Both the position numbers and the translations under genes were made by a program. DNA of 62,039 nt, taken from the NCBI RefSeq assembly GCF_004348345.1, contig NZ_SMJZ01000020.1, forward strand, positions 1 through 62,039. Direction: 5' to 3'. Below, in pieces: positions 9,160-16,668 of this stretch. How positions within the stretch are numbered: the stretch's first letter is position 1; each line of letters begins with the position of its first letter. Below the pieces are notes generated by a model that was given only the letters and a program-made list of their open reading frames with translations, was not told the DNA's origin and did no database searches. The DNA comes from Nonomuraea longispora. GTDB taxonomy: Bacteria > Actinomycetota > Actinomycetes > Streptosporangiales > Streptosporangiaceae.

Positions 9160-11262
9160 ATGGCCACCCCGACAGGTTGGCGGCGAGAAGGGAATCTGCC
9201 GGCGGAGCTCACCAGCTTCGTCGGCCGTACGCGCCTGCTCGCCAACCTCAAACGGCACCTCGCCGAGTCGCGCCTGGTGACCGTGACGGGCATCGGCGGT
9301 GTGGGCAAGTCGCGCACGGTGCTGCGGCTGGCGCACCAGGTGCGCGCCCACTACCCCGACGGGGTGTGGTTCGCCGACCTGGCCAGGCTGCAGGACGCGG
9401 GCATGGTCAAGCACACGATCTCCTCCGCCCTCGGCATCGCCGACCAGTCCTCGCGGGCGGAGTCGGAGTCGCTGTCGGAATGGGTGGGCGAGCGCGACAT
9501 GCTGCTCATCATCGACACGTGCGAGCATCTGATCCAGGGGTGCGCCGAGCTCGTCCACGAGCTGCTGGAGGCCGCGCCCAACCTGAAGGTGCTGGCCACC
9601 AGCCGGCAGTCGCTGCACCTGCCGTACGAGCACGTGGTGCCCGTGCCGCCGCTGCAGGTGCCCGGCGAGGACCCCGCGGAGAGCCTGTTCACCAACGAGT
9701 CGGTGCAGCTGTTCGCCGTCAGGGCCGGGGCCAGCGTGCCCGACTTCCAGCTCGACGAGGACAACATCGAGGCCGTGGCCGAGCTCTGCCGGCGGCTCGA
9801 CGGCATCCCGCTCGCCATCGAACTGGCGGCGGTGCGGCTGCGCGCCCTGTCGGTGGAGCAGATCCTCGGCCTGCTGACCGACCGCTTCAGCCTGCTGGCC
9901 GGGGCGAGCCGCACGGCCCTGCCCCGCCACCAGACGCTGCGGGCGGCCATCGGCTGGAGCCACGAGCTGTGCGAGCCGGCCGAACGCCTGCTGTGGGCGC
10001 GGCTGTCGGTCTTCGCCGGCGACTTCGAGCTCGACGCGGCCCGGTTCGTCTGCTCCGACGGGCGGCTGCCGGCGGAGGACATCACGGATCTGGTCACCGG
10101 GCTGGTGGAGAAGTCGATCCTGCTGATCAGGAGCAACCACGCCGGTGTGCGCTACAAACTCATCGACACCCTGGCCGAATACGGTGAGGAGTGGCTCGAC
10201 AAGCTCGGCCAGTCCGAGCAGCTGCGGCGACGGCACTTCGACTACTATCTGAGCCTGGCCCAGCGCGGCGAGGACGCCTGGTCGGGTCCCCGACAGATCT
10301 ACTGGTTCGTCCGCATGCGCCAGGAGCACGACAACGTCAGGGTGGCGCTGGAATACGCCCTCAAGACCCCGGGCAAGGAGCCGCTGGCGCTGGTCCTGCT
10401 GTCGTCGTTGTGGTTCATGTGGGTCTGCTGCGGGTTCGCCCGCGAAGGGCGCCTGTATCTCGAGCGGGCCCTCGAGGCCAACCCGATGCCGAGCAAGGAA
10501 CGCTGCAAGGCGCTCTGGGTGCTGTCGTACCTGAAGAGCGCCCAGGGCGACAGCGTCGGTGCGCAGCGCACAGCCGAGATGTGCAGCACGGAAGCCGTCA
10601 GGGTGGGCGATTCCAGAGCGGTGATCCTGGCCTCCAAGATGCAAGGGACGGCGGCGCTGCTCCAGGGCGACCTGCAGAAGGCCAGCGCGCTCCTGGGCGT
10701 GGCGATCGAGTTCAACACCGACAACAAGGAACTGAACCCAGGTCTGCTGCCCGCCATCGTGGAGCTGGCGATCGTGTTGACCTCGCAGGGCGAGTTCTAC
10801 GAGGCCGAGTCCCTGCTGCAGGACTGCCTGCAGGTGTGTACTGAACGAGGCGAGTTGTGGGTCAGCTCCTACGCACACTGGGCGCTGTCGGTGACCAGAC
10901 TGCATACGACGCGGCTTGACCTGGCGCTGGACAACGCCCGGGAGAGCCTGCGAATCAAACGCCACTTCCACGACAAGCTGGGCACACTCATCACGCTGGA
11001 GACGTCCGCGAGAATCTACGCCGCGCAGAAGAAGGTGGAACTGGCAAGTCGGCTGCTCGGTGCGCTGCACCAGAACTGGAGGTCGGCAGGCCTGCCGATG
11101 TTGGGGGCTCCGTTCCTGACGGTCGACCATGAGAAGTGCGTCAAGGAGTGTGAGCGAAGCCTGGGCATCGACGCCTACAAACAGGCGTTCGTGCGTGGCA
11201 CCGAGCTCGATCTTGACGAGGCGACCACGCTCGCGCTTGGCGACATGGACGCCCCGTCGTAG
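9160..11262 (+). CDS. NB-ARC-type ATPase with C-terminal TPR-like region (AfsR/LuxR-family regulator lacking HTH)
   Basis: 700 residues from the ATG at 9160 (a GTG at 9148 is also possible). The P-loop GIGGVGKSR lies at about 44-52, Walker B-like LLIIDTCEH near 112-120 and the GIPLAIELAA motif near 217, as in the ATPases of AfsR/SARP and LAL/LuxR regulators. Residues ~360-690 are helical repeats of TPR type (for example EGRLYLERALEANP). The protein starts almost directly with the ATPase and ends LALGDMDAPS, so neither an N-terminal SARP domain nor a C-terminal LuxR helix-turn-helix is present. It probably acts through protein contacts. It is convergent with the terpene synthase gene, 16 bases apart. 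Confidence 0.88.
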   Translation: MATPTGWRREGNLPAELTSFVGRTRLLANLKRHLAESRLVTVTGIGGVGKSRTVLRLAHQVRAHYPDGVWFADLARLQDAGMVKHTISSALGIADQSSRAESESLSEWVGERDMLLIIDTCEHLIQGCAELVHELLEAAPNLKVLATSRQSLHLPYEHVVPVPPLQVPGEDPAESLFTNESVQLFAVRAGASVPDFQLDEDNIEAVAELCRRLDGIPLAIELAAVRLRALSVEQILGLLTDRFSLLAGASRTALPRHQTLRAAIGWSHELCEPAERLLWARLSVFAGDFELDAARFVCSDGRLPAEDITDLVTGLVEKSILLIRSNHAGVRYKLIDTLAEYGEEWLDKLGQSEQLRRRHFDYYLSLAQRGEDAWSGPRQIYWFVRMRQEHDNVRVALEYALKTPGKEPLALVLLSSLWFMWVCCGFAREGRLYLERALEANPMPSKERCKALWVLSYLKSAQGDSVGAQRTAEMCSTEAVRVGDSRAVILASKMQGTAALLQGDLQKASALLGVAIEFNTDNKELNPGLLPAIVELAIVLTSQGEFYEAESLLQDCLQVCTERGELWVSSYAHWALSVTRLHTTRLDLALDNARESLRIKRHFHDKLGTLITLETSARIYAAQKKVELASRLLGALHQNWRSAGLPMLGAPFLTVDHEKCVKECERSLGIDAYKQAFVRGTELDLDEATTLALGDMDAPS

Positions 11263-11278
11263 GCCACGGACGAGTGGA

Positions 11279-12277
11279 TCAGGACGTCTGGAGCCACTGA
11301 GTGCCGCTCGGCCACGCGTGCACGTAGCGCGCGCTGCCGAGTGAGTATTCGATGTGGCCTCGCACCCAGTGTTCGAGACCCTGCACATAGGCGAGCACCG
11401 CCGGCGAACCCCATTCTTCGGCCGACTTGCGCAGTCGCACCATCTCCGCGACGGCGTGGTCGTGCATCGACGCCACCTCGTCGAGAGCCTCCTGCAGGGT
11501 GCATTCGCGGTGGGTGACGAGCACGTTCACCAAATTGTGCCGAGCCCTGTCGTGCTTACGTTCCTTTGCGTACGAGAAAAGGTCGTTGTCCCAGACCACT
11601 AGATCGTTGGCGTGCTCCGTGAGAGCTCTGACGTCGGGATGGTGCCATTCTTCGGGCGTGAGCCGCTGGCGCCCCGCGATGTCGATGAGGGCGTACACGG
11701 GATACATGGCGCCGGTACGCCGACGCATGAAGACGTAGTCCTCCGGCGTCGGCACCACATCCGACTCTCTGTTGGCGGCCTCCCAAACCTGAGCGAAGAT
11801 GTACTCCTTCGTGGCGGTGCACCAGCGGTCGAGTTGGTCACGCTCGGCGTGGGCGGAGATGCGGTCCTTGAGCCCCTGCAGGGACTTGGCGAAAACGTTC
11901 GTCACGGGCTGCTCCCACTCAAGGTCGTGCAGGACCTTGAACATCTCCGGCAGCGCTCTGGCGATGAGAGCCGTGTGCTTGCTGAGGTCCTCGGACTCGC
12001 AGAACCCGTCGTCGAAGGCGAAGAGCCAGATGCACCAGTCCATGAGCAGCTTGAGCATCTCCCGGTCGACGAGCGGGTAGGCCCGGGCGGTGAGCCAGCC
12101 AAACCGTGCGCTTCGGTATCGTTCGAGCATTTCCGGTTCCTGGAGCATGCCCGACTCGAGCAGCCAGCTGAAGCTGTCCTCACTGGCCTCGGTGACGTGG
12201 GGATTTACCTGGCTTGCGAACGGACAGCGTAAGGCAGGGATTCGGGGGGGTGTGGCTTGCGCATGGGTAATAGCCAT
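11279..12277 (-). CDS. class I terpene synthase (sesquiterpene-cyclase type)
   Basis: 332 residues, the usual length of bacterial one-domain cyclases. The aspartate-rich metal motif is FAFDDGFCE (Asp89, Asp90, Glu94). The NSE triad is NDLFSYAKE (Asn231, Ser235, Glu239). The pyrophosphate-sensing Arg lies in the RRRTGAMYP region (~186) and the RY pair in SARYVHAW near the C-terminus, so all catalytic parts are present. It should ionise a prenyl diphosphate, most likely farnesyl diphosphate, and cyclise it; the product cannot be predicted. No prenyltransferase, P450 or methyltransferase is adjacent, so it looks like a stand-alone cyclase. The start codon sits inside an inverted repeat. Confidence 0.93.
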   Translation of the reverse strand: MAITHAQATPPRIPALRCPFASQVNPHVTEASEDSFSWLLESGMLQEPEMLERYRSARFGWLTARAYPLVDREMLKLLMDWCIWLFAFDDGFCESEDLSKHTALIARALPEMFKVLHDLEWEQPVTNVFAKSLQGLKDRISAHAERDQLDRWCTATKEYIFAQVWEAANRESDVVPTPEDYVFMRRRTGAMYPVYALIDIAGRQRLTPEEWHHPDVRALTEHANDLVVWDNDLFSYAKERKHDRARHNLVNVLVTHRECTLQEALDEVASMHDHAVAEMVRLRKSAEEWGSPAVLAYVQGLEHWVRGHIEYSLGSARYVHAWPSGTQWLQTS

Positions 12278-12318
12278 ATAGGCATGGTCGACTGCCTAGC
12301 GGATATTGGCTATATGGC
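12273..12318. repeat. inverted repeat spanning the terpene synthase start
   Basis: GCCATATAGGC (12273-12283) and GGCTATATGGC (12308-12318) are inverted copies matching at 10 of 11 positions, 24 bases apart. The left arm contains the ATG of the terpene synthase gene. It could be a dimer-of-dimers operator, or an RNA hairpin hiding the start codon. No regulator recognising it is known to me. Confidence 0.6.
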
Positions 12319-12357
12319 GCGATGTAGTCTCTTCGTTACCCTTCGGGGTATACCGCC

Positions 12358-12825
12358 CTAAGGAGTCGCCCATTCCTCCATGTTGAACCTCTTCGCAGTG
12401 TCCGCCGCCGACGGCGTGCCCACATGGGGGTCGGCACCTGCCTCGACCAGTGCCTTGACCACCTCCAGTTCCTTCTCGAAAACGGCGCTCGCGAGCGGTG
12501 TCTGGCCGCGGTCGTTGGTGCGGTTCGGGTCGGCGCCGCTTGTGACGAGCATCGTGACGGTCCCGGCGTGACCGTAATAAGCCGCCGGCATCAGGAAAGT
12601 GTCACCTTTGCCGTTGGTCGGGTCGACCGGAACCCCGGCCCCGGCGTACGCGCGCAAAGTCGCGGTGTCACCCGCTCTGACCAGGTCGGAACAGCTTCGT
12701 GGCGAACGGCTGCGGCTCCGGGCCCTCGTCCGTACGGCCCGGTCTGCCTCGATAGGGTGCCGTGCACGGAATCGTTCTGTCCCGCCGTAGGTTCTGGAGA
12801 GAGTACCTAGGGAAAGGCTGTCCAA
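12358..12825 (-). CDS. ankyrin-repeat protein (start uncertain, possible frameshift)
   Basis: The last ~105 residues are clear ankyrin repeats: DLVRAGDTATLRAYAGAG, then YYGHAGTVTMLVTSGADP, DRGQTPLASAVFEKELEVV and ALVEAGADPHVGT. The first ~45 residues of this frame are Arg/Ser-rich and look non-coding. In the neighbouring frame the sequence just upstream reads EPQPFATKLF, which joins naturally to DLVRAGD if one C is removed from the CC near 12690, so an insertion or sequence error is likely. No good start codon was found in that alternative frame. Ankyrin proteins mediate protein contacts; the partner is unknown. It is divergent from the PAC2 gene. Confidence 0.6.
   Translation of the reverse strand: MDSLSLGTLSRTYGGTERFRARHPIEADRAVRTRARSRSRSPRSCSDLVRAGDTATLRAYAGAGVPVDPTNGKGDTFLMPAAYYGHAGTVTMLVTSGADPNRTNDRGQTPLASAVFEKELEVVKALVEAGADPHVGTPSAADTAKRFNMEEWATP
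12753..12758 (+). promoter_or_regulatory. -10-like hexamer TAGGGT upstream of the PAC2 gene
   Basis: TAGGGT fits the actinomycete TANNNT -10 pattern and would start transcription near 12765, leaving a leader of about 60 bases before the GTG at 12828. No convincing -35. Confidence 0.25.
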
Positions 12826-12827
12826 CC

Positions 12828-13727
12828 GTGTTCGACCCGAAGGATCTCTACAAGCTCGCAGACGACGCGCCCGAGCTGCCCGATCCGGTGTTGCTGTACC
12901 ACTTCGACGGTTTCGTCGACGCTGGTGGTGCCGGACGTCTTGCGCTGGGCCACCTGCTGGCCGAGCTTGAGCACCGGGTCGTGGCGACGTTCGACGTCGA
13001 CCGTCTGCTCGATTACCGGTCGCGGCGGCCCATCATGACCTTCGACACCGACCGCTGGGTCGAGTGTGAAAGCCCCGAGCTGGCCGTTCATGCGGCCAGG
13101 GACGTGACGGGAACGCAGTTCCTGGTGATGAGCGGCCCCGAGCCGGACAGGGAGTGGGAGCTCTTCACCAAGGCCGTGGCCGATCTGGTGGCGCGGCTGA
13201 AGGTGAGCAAGCTGGTGACCGCCCACGGCATCCCGATGGCGGTCCCGCACACCCGCCCGCTGGGCGTCACGATGCACGCCAGCCGACCCGAGCTGATCAA
13301 CGCGCAGACGAGCGCGTTCGGGCGTGTCCAGGTGCCCGGCAGCGTCGCGGCGCTGCTGGAACTGCGGCTGGGCGCGGAGGGCAACGACGCGGTGGGGTAC
13401 GCGGTGCACGTGCCGCACTATCTGTCGCAGGCCGAATATCCGACCGCCGCCGTGGCCGCGCTGGAGGCCGTGACGAAGGGGACGGGGCTGGTGTTCCCGA
13501 CGGAGTCGCTGCGCGAGGCGGCCCGCCGTACGAACACCGAGATCGAGGAGCAGATCCAGGCCTCGGCTGAGCTGTCCACCGCCATCAAGGGGCTGGAGCA
13601 GCAGTACGACGCCTTCGCGGATGGCAGCGAGCGCGAGAATCTCATCGCCGAGTCGACGCCCATGCCCACGGGTGACGAGCTCGCCGCCCAGTTCGAGCGT
13701 TTTCTGGCCGAGCGCGACGACGAGTGA
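12828..13727 (+). CDS. PAC2 (proteasome assembly chaperone-like) family protein
   Basis: 299 residues. GTG at 12828 gives the family N-terminus FDPKDLYKLADDAPELPDP and has GGAAAGG upstream; a longer in-frame GTG at 12762 is less likely. Conserved PAC2 features are LLYHFDGFVDAGG near residue 25, TFDVDRLLDYRSRRP, and the central GIPMAVPHTRPLGVT. The C-terminal 60 residues are a predicted helical, charged tail. Actinobacteria with proteasomes carry PAC2 homologues, but a chaperone role in bacteria is inferred, not shown. It is followed at 28 bases by the oxidoreductase gene. Confidence 0.9.
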   Translation: MFDPKDLYKLADDAPELPDPVLLYHFDGFVDAGGAGRLALGHLLAELEHRVVATFDVDRLLDYRSRRPIMTFDTDRWVECESPELAVHAARDVTGTQFLVMSGPEPDREWELFTKAVADLVARLKVSKLVTAHGIPMAVPHTRPLGVTMHASRPELINAQTSAFGRVQVPGSVAALLELRLGAEGNDAVGYAVHVPHYLSQAEYPTAAVAALEAVTKGTGLVFPTESLREAARRTNTEIEEQIQASAELSTAIKGLEQQYDAFADGSERENLIAESTPMPTGDELAAQFERFLAERDDE

Positions 13728-13743
13728 CCCGCGCCCGCGGCGA

Positions 13744-13749
13744 TACGCT
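13744..13749 (+). promoter_or_regulatory. -10-like hexamer TACGCT for a leaderless mRNA
   Basis: TACGCT ends six bases before the ATG at 13756, the same geometry as at 2515, pointing to a leaderless transcript for the oxidoreductase independent of the PAC2 gene. Confidence 0.4.
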
Positions 13750-13755
13750 GGGGCG

Positions 13756-14796
13756 ATGAGCGACATCCGGGTCGGGCTGGTCGGCTACGGCACCGCCGGG
13801 GCCTTCTTTCACGCCCCGCTGATCCACGCCACGGCCGGCCTGGCGCTGGCGGCCGTCGTCACGCGCGACCCCGCCCGGCAGGCGGAGGTGGCCGCGAAGT
13901 ACGGCGCGGCCGCGGTGGGCGACGTCGACGCGTTGTGGGGTCTGTGCGACCTGGTGGTGGTCGCCTCCCCCAACAGGACCCACGTGTCCACGGCCGGCGC
14001 GGCGCTCACTCGCGGCCTGCCCGTCGTCGTCGACAAGCCGCTGGCCAGGACCGCCGAGGAGGGCCGCGAGCTCGTACGCCTGGCCAAGGAGCGCGGTCTC
14101 ATGCTGACCGTGTTCCACAACCGCCGCTGGGACGGCGACTATCTGACCGTGTGCCGGCTGGCCCGCGAGGGGCGGCTGGGCGAGGTGCTGCGGTTCGAGT
14201 CGAGGTTCGAGCGGTGGCGGCCGCGGCCCAAGGGCGGCTGGCGGGAGAGCGGCGGTCCTGAGGAGGTGGGCGGCGTCCTCTACGACCTGGGCAGCCACCT
14301 CATCGACCAGGCCCTGCACCTGCTCGGCCCGGCCACGCAGGTCTACTGCGAGAGCGACGTCAGGCGGGCGGGGGTGGCCGCCGACGACGACACGTTCGTG
14401 GCGCTGGCACACGCCGGCGGCGCCCGTTCGCATCTCTGGATGAGCTCGATGGCCGCCAGGCTTGGCCCTCGGTTCCGGGTGCTGGGGTCGGCGGGCGCCT
14501 TCGTGAAGTACGGGATGGACGTCCAGGAGGAGCGGCTGCGGGCCGGGGCCGCGCCCGGCACGCCCGGGTTCGGGGACGACGAGGAGTCACGCTGGGGGCA
14601 GCTCGGCACCGAGCCCGACCACCGCACCGTGCTCACCGAGCCGGGCGCCTACCTCGACTTCTACCGGGGTGTGGAGGCGGCGCTGCGCGAGGGCGGCGCG
14701 CCGCCCGTCGACCCGGAGAGCGCGGTCGACACGCTGGCCGTCATCGAAGCGGCCCGCCTGTCGGCCACGCAGGGGATCGTCGCCCACCTGAGCTGA
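13756..14796 (+). CDS. Gfo/Idh/MocA-family NAD(P)-dependent oxidoreductase
   Basis: 346 residues. The N-terminal Rossmann fold has GLVGYGTAGAFFHAP at 6-20 and VVVASPNRTH near 70. The signature EKP-like motif is here DKPLARTAEEG (~95), with the catalytic-region Lys kept. The substrate domain carries GGVLYDLGSHLIDQ near 175, with the Asp/His pair (DLGSHLID) typical of sugar and inositol dehydrogenases. The fold predicts oxidation or reduction of a sugar or cyclitol hydroxyl; the substrate is not identifiable. It is followed by a strong hairpin. Confidence 0.92.
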   Translation: MSDIRVGLVGYGTAGAFFHAPLIHATAGLALAAVVTRDPARQAEVAAKYGAAAVGDVDALWGLCDLVVVASPNRTHVSTAGAALTRGLPVVVDKPLARTAEEGRELVRLAKERGLMLTVFHNRRWDGDYLTVCRLAREGRLGEVLRFESRFERWRPRPKGGWRESGGPEEVGGVLYDLGSHLIDQALHLLGPATQVYCESDVRRAGVAADDDTFVALAHAGGARSHLWMSSMAARLGPRFRVLGSAGAFVKYGMDVQEERLRAGAAPGTPGFGDDEESRWGQLGTEPDHRTVLTEPGAYLDFYRGVEAALREGGAPPVDPESAVDTLAVIEAARLSATQGIVAHLS

Positions 14797-14798
14797 TG

Positions 14799-14821
14799 GC
14801 CGGCTCGTCGCCTGAGCCGGC
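14799..14821. terminator. hairpin terminator between convergent genes
   Basis: Perfect 8-bp stem GCCGGCTC / GAGCCGGC with a 7-base loop, three bases after the oxidoreductase stop. No T-run, as is usual in actinomycetes. It may serve both converging genes. Confidence 0.65.
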
Positions 14822-14868
14822 GGGCGCAGGGGGTCGGCGTCCATCCGGGCTTACGGCGGCCGGGGCCG

Positions 14869-15660
14869 TCAGTCGCGCAGGCGGGAGCGCATGGCCTCGG
14901 TGTCGGCGCCGGTCCAGCCGCGCCCGGCCAGCCATTCGAGCGGCCCGCCGAACCGGTCGTCGAGCACCCCGAGGAACTGCTCGATGTACCCGGCCCGCGG
15001 CATGTGGTCGTCGGCAGGGCGCGAGTCGAGGTCGCCGCGGTAGGTGTCGCTGCCACGGAGCCGCTTGAGTACGAGCTCAAGCCGTTCCCCCGTGGCCACG
15101 TAGTCCTCGACGATCGCCTCCCTGGTCGCCCCCGCCACCTCCAGGGCGAGTGCCGACAGCACACCCGTGCGGTCCTTGCCGGCCGCGCAGTGCACCAGGG
15201 ACGCGCCGTCGCCGAGCGCCATCGCGCGCAGCGCGGCGACCACGGCGTCGGGCCGGTCACGCAGGTAGCCGAAGTAGAAGCCGGTCACCCGCAGCTCCTC
15301 GTCCAGCCCGCGCTCCGCCCACGGCAGCACCCGCTCCCCGTCGATGGCGTCGGCCTCGACGTCGGTGTGCCGGCCTCCCTCGGCGAACAGGGTCAGGTGG
15401 TGGTGCCGCACCTCGGGCACCCGCGTCAGCGGCCCGGGGCCCTCCAGCGACACCTCCGCGTTCGAGCGGAGATCCACCACGTGCCGCAGGCCCAGCTCGT
15501 CGACGAGCAGCGTCACGTCGCCGGGCGTGAGCCCCTGCAGGTTGTCGGCACGGAAAACTCGCCCGCGACGCGTGCGTCCGCCGTCTCGGGTGGGCAGTCC
15601 GCCCAGGTCACGCGCGTTCACCGCGCCTTCCAGGTCTATCCACCTCGTCATCTCGTCCAT
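14869..15660 (-). CDS. tyrosine/serine protein phosphatase (Y_phosphatase3 family)
   Basis: 263 residues. The P-loop HCAAGKDRTG has the nucleophile Cys158 and Arg164; the GKDR form is typical of the family that includes mycobacterial PtpB and phosphoinositide-active enzymes. The N-terminal NARDLGG motif (residues 15-21) and VVDLRS (61-66) are also family marks. It should hydrolyse phosphate monoesters on protein or lipid in the cytoplasm; no signal peptide. Divergent from the membrane/coiled-coil gene at 15724. Confidence 0.92.
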   Translation of the reverse strand: MDEMTRWIDLEGAVNARDLGGLPTRDGGRTRRGRVFRADNLQGLTPGDVTLLVDELGLRHVVDLRSNAEVSLEGPGPLTRVPEVRHHHLTLFAEGGRHTDVEADAIDGERVLPWAERGLDEELRVTGFYFGYLRDRPDAVVAALRAMALGDGASLVHCAAGKDRTGVLSALALEVAGATREAIVEDYVATGERLELVLKRLRGSDTYRGDLDSRPADDHMPRAGYIEQFLGVLDDRFGGPLEWLAGRGWTGADTEAMRSRLRD

Positions 15661-15723
15661 TATCGCGACCCTATATGTCCGTCATGATGAGCAGAATCGC
15701 CGTCCATAACGCAGCATGAACAT

Positions 15724-16596
15724 ATGGATCCGCGAGCTCTGCCTCCACGGCTGGTCATCGATCCGACGCTGCCCCCGGCGATCTCGATCGAGCTGCGGTC
15801 GAGCCCGCACCTGCTCCGGATGGCGAGATCCGGCCGGCAGCCCGACACCACGGGCCATCCCGCCCTGATCTTCGTGCTGCCCGGCTTCCTGCTGGTGCTC
15901 TCCCTGCTGACCAGATCACCGTTGTTGTTCCTGGCGGGCACCGGCGTGGGGATGATCGTGCTGTTCCGCTGGATGGCCCAGGACACCTACAGCAGATCGA
16001 CCAGGCGGAAGCTCCGCGTCGCCCAGGCCCACGCCGACCGCTACGTCCTGCCGGAGGACCTCGACCATCCCTGCCAGATGTTGCTGCGCAGGGCGCAGAA
16101 CGCCGCCGAGGCCGTCCTGGGTTCCCGGGTGCACGCGGCGGGTCTGATCGACACGGTCGACAACCGGGTGTCACTGCCGGAGGAGGTCTGGCAGATCGCG
16201 CACCGGCTGCGGCGGCTGTCGGCCATGCACGCCGAGCAGGGCAGGATCATCCCCCGCGAGCTGCCGGCCGGCATGGAGGACGCGTTCAGGCCCTACACCA
16301 AGGCGCTCGACGCCGCGTGGACGTCGCTTGCGCGGCGCGTACGCCACCTGGAGAAGTACGCCAAGCAGGTGCGCAAGGCCGACAAGGCGTACTCCGCCCA
16401 CCGGCGGCTGGAGGCGCTGGCCGCCAGAACCCCCGAATACCAGGCGCTGATCGCCGACACCGTGCGCGACGAGATGGCGTACGAGCGCGTCAGGGAGCTG
16501 ACCGACCATGCGGCGCACGTACGCAAGATGTTCGAGGAGAGCATCCTGCAGGCGAGGCAGGCGGCGGGCGAGCTGATCAGGGATCCGCTCACCTGA
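15724..16596 (+). CDS. membrane-anchored helical protein of unknown function
   Basis: 290 residues. Two adjacent hydrophobic segments (LIFVLPGFLLVLSLL and LLFLAGTGVGMIVLF, ~48-82) are followed by about 200 charged residues with long predicted helices, including SLARRVRHLEKYAKQVRKAD and YERVRELTDHAAHVRKMFE. This suggests a membrane hairpin with a cytoplasmic coiled-coil domain. No catalytic motif was seen and no family recognised. The start could lie slightly downstream, since no strong Shine-Dalgarno is present. It ends before a strong bidirectional terminator. Confidence 0.75.
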   Translation: MDPRALPPRLVIDPTLPPAISIELRSSPHLLRMARSGRQPDTTGHPALIFVLPGFLLVLSLLTRSPLLFLAGTGVGMIVLFRWMAQDTYSRSTRRKLRVAQAHADRYVLPEDLDHPCQMLLRRAQNAAEAVLGSRVHAAGLIDTVDNRVSLPEEVWQIAHRLRRLSAMHAEQGRIIPRELPAGMEDAFRPYTKALDAAWTSLARRVRHLEKYAKQVRKADKAYSAHRRLEALAARTPEYQALIADTVRDEMAYERVRELTDHAAHVRKMFEESILQARQAAGELIRDPLT

Positions 16597-16630
16597 GCCC
16601 TGTCCGGGCCCTCGCGGGTGATGCGAGCGG

Positions 16631-16661
16631 ATGGGGTACGGCCTGGCCGGCCGTACCCCAT
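16631..16661. terminator. strong bidirectional hairpin terminator
   Basis: Perfect 13-bp stem (ATGGGGTACGGCC / GGCCGTACCCCAT) with a 5-base loop, exactly between the converging genes ending at 16596 and 16669. Confidence 0.85.
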
Positions 16662-16668
16662 CGTTCGC

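Noticed and set aside
9139..11388. 749-aa minus-strand frame opposite the NB-ARC gene
   Set aside because: Low-complexity shadow; the plus strand has a P-loop, other ATPase motifs and TPRs.
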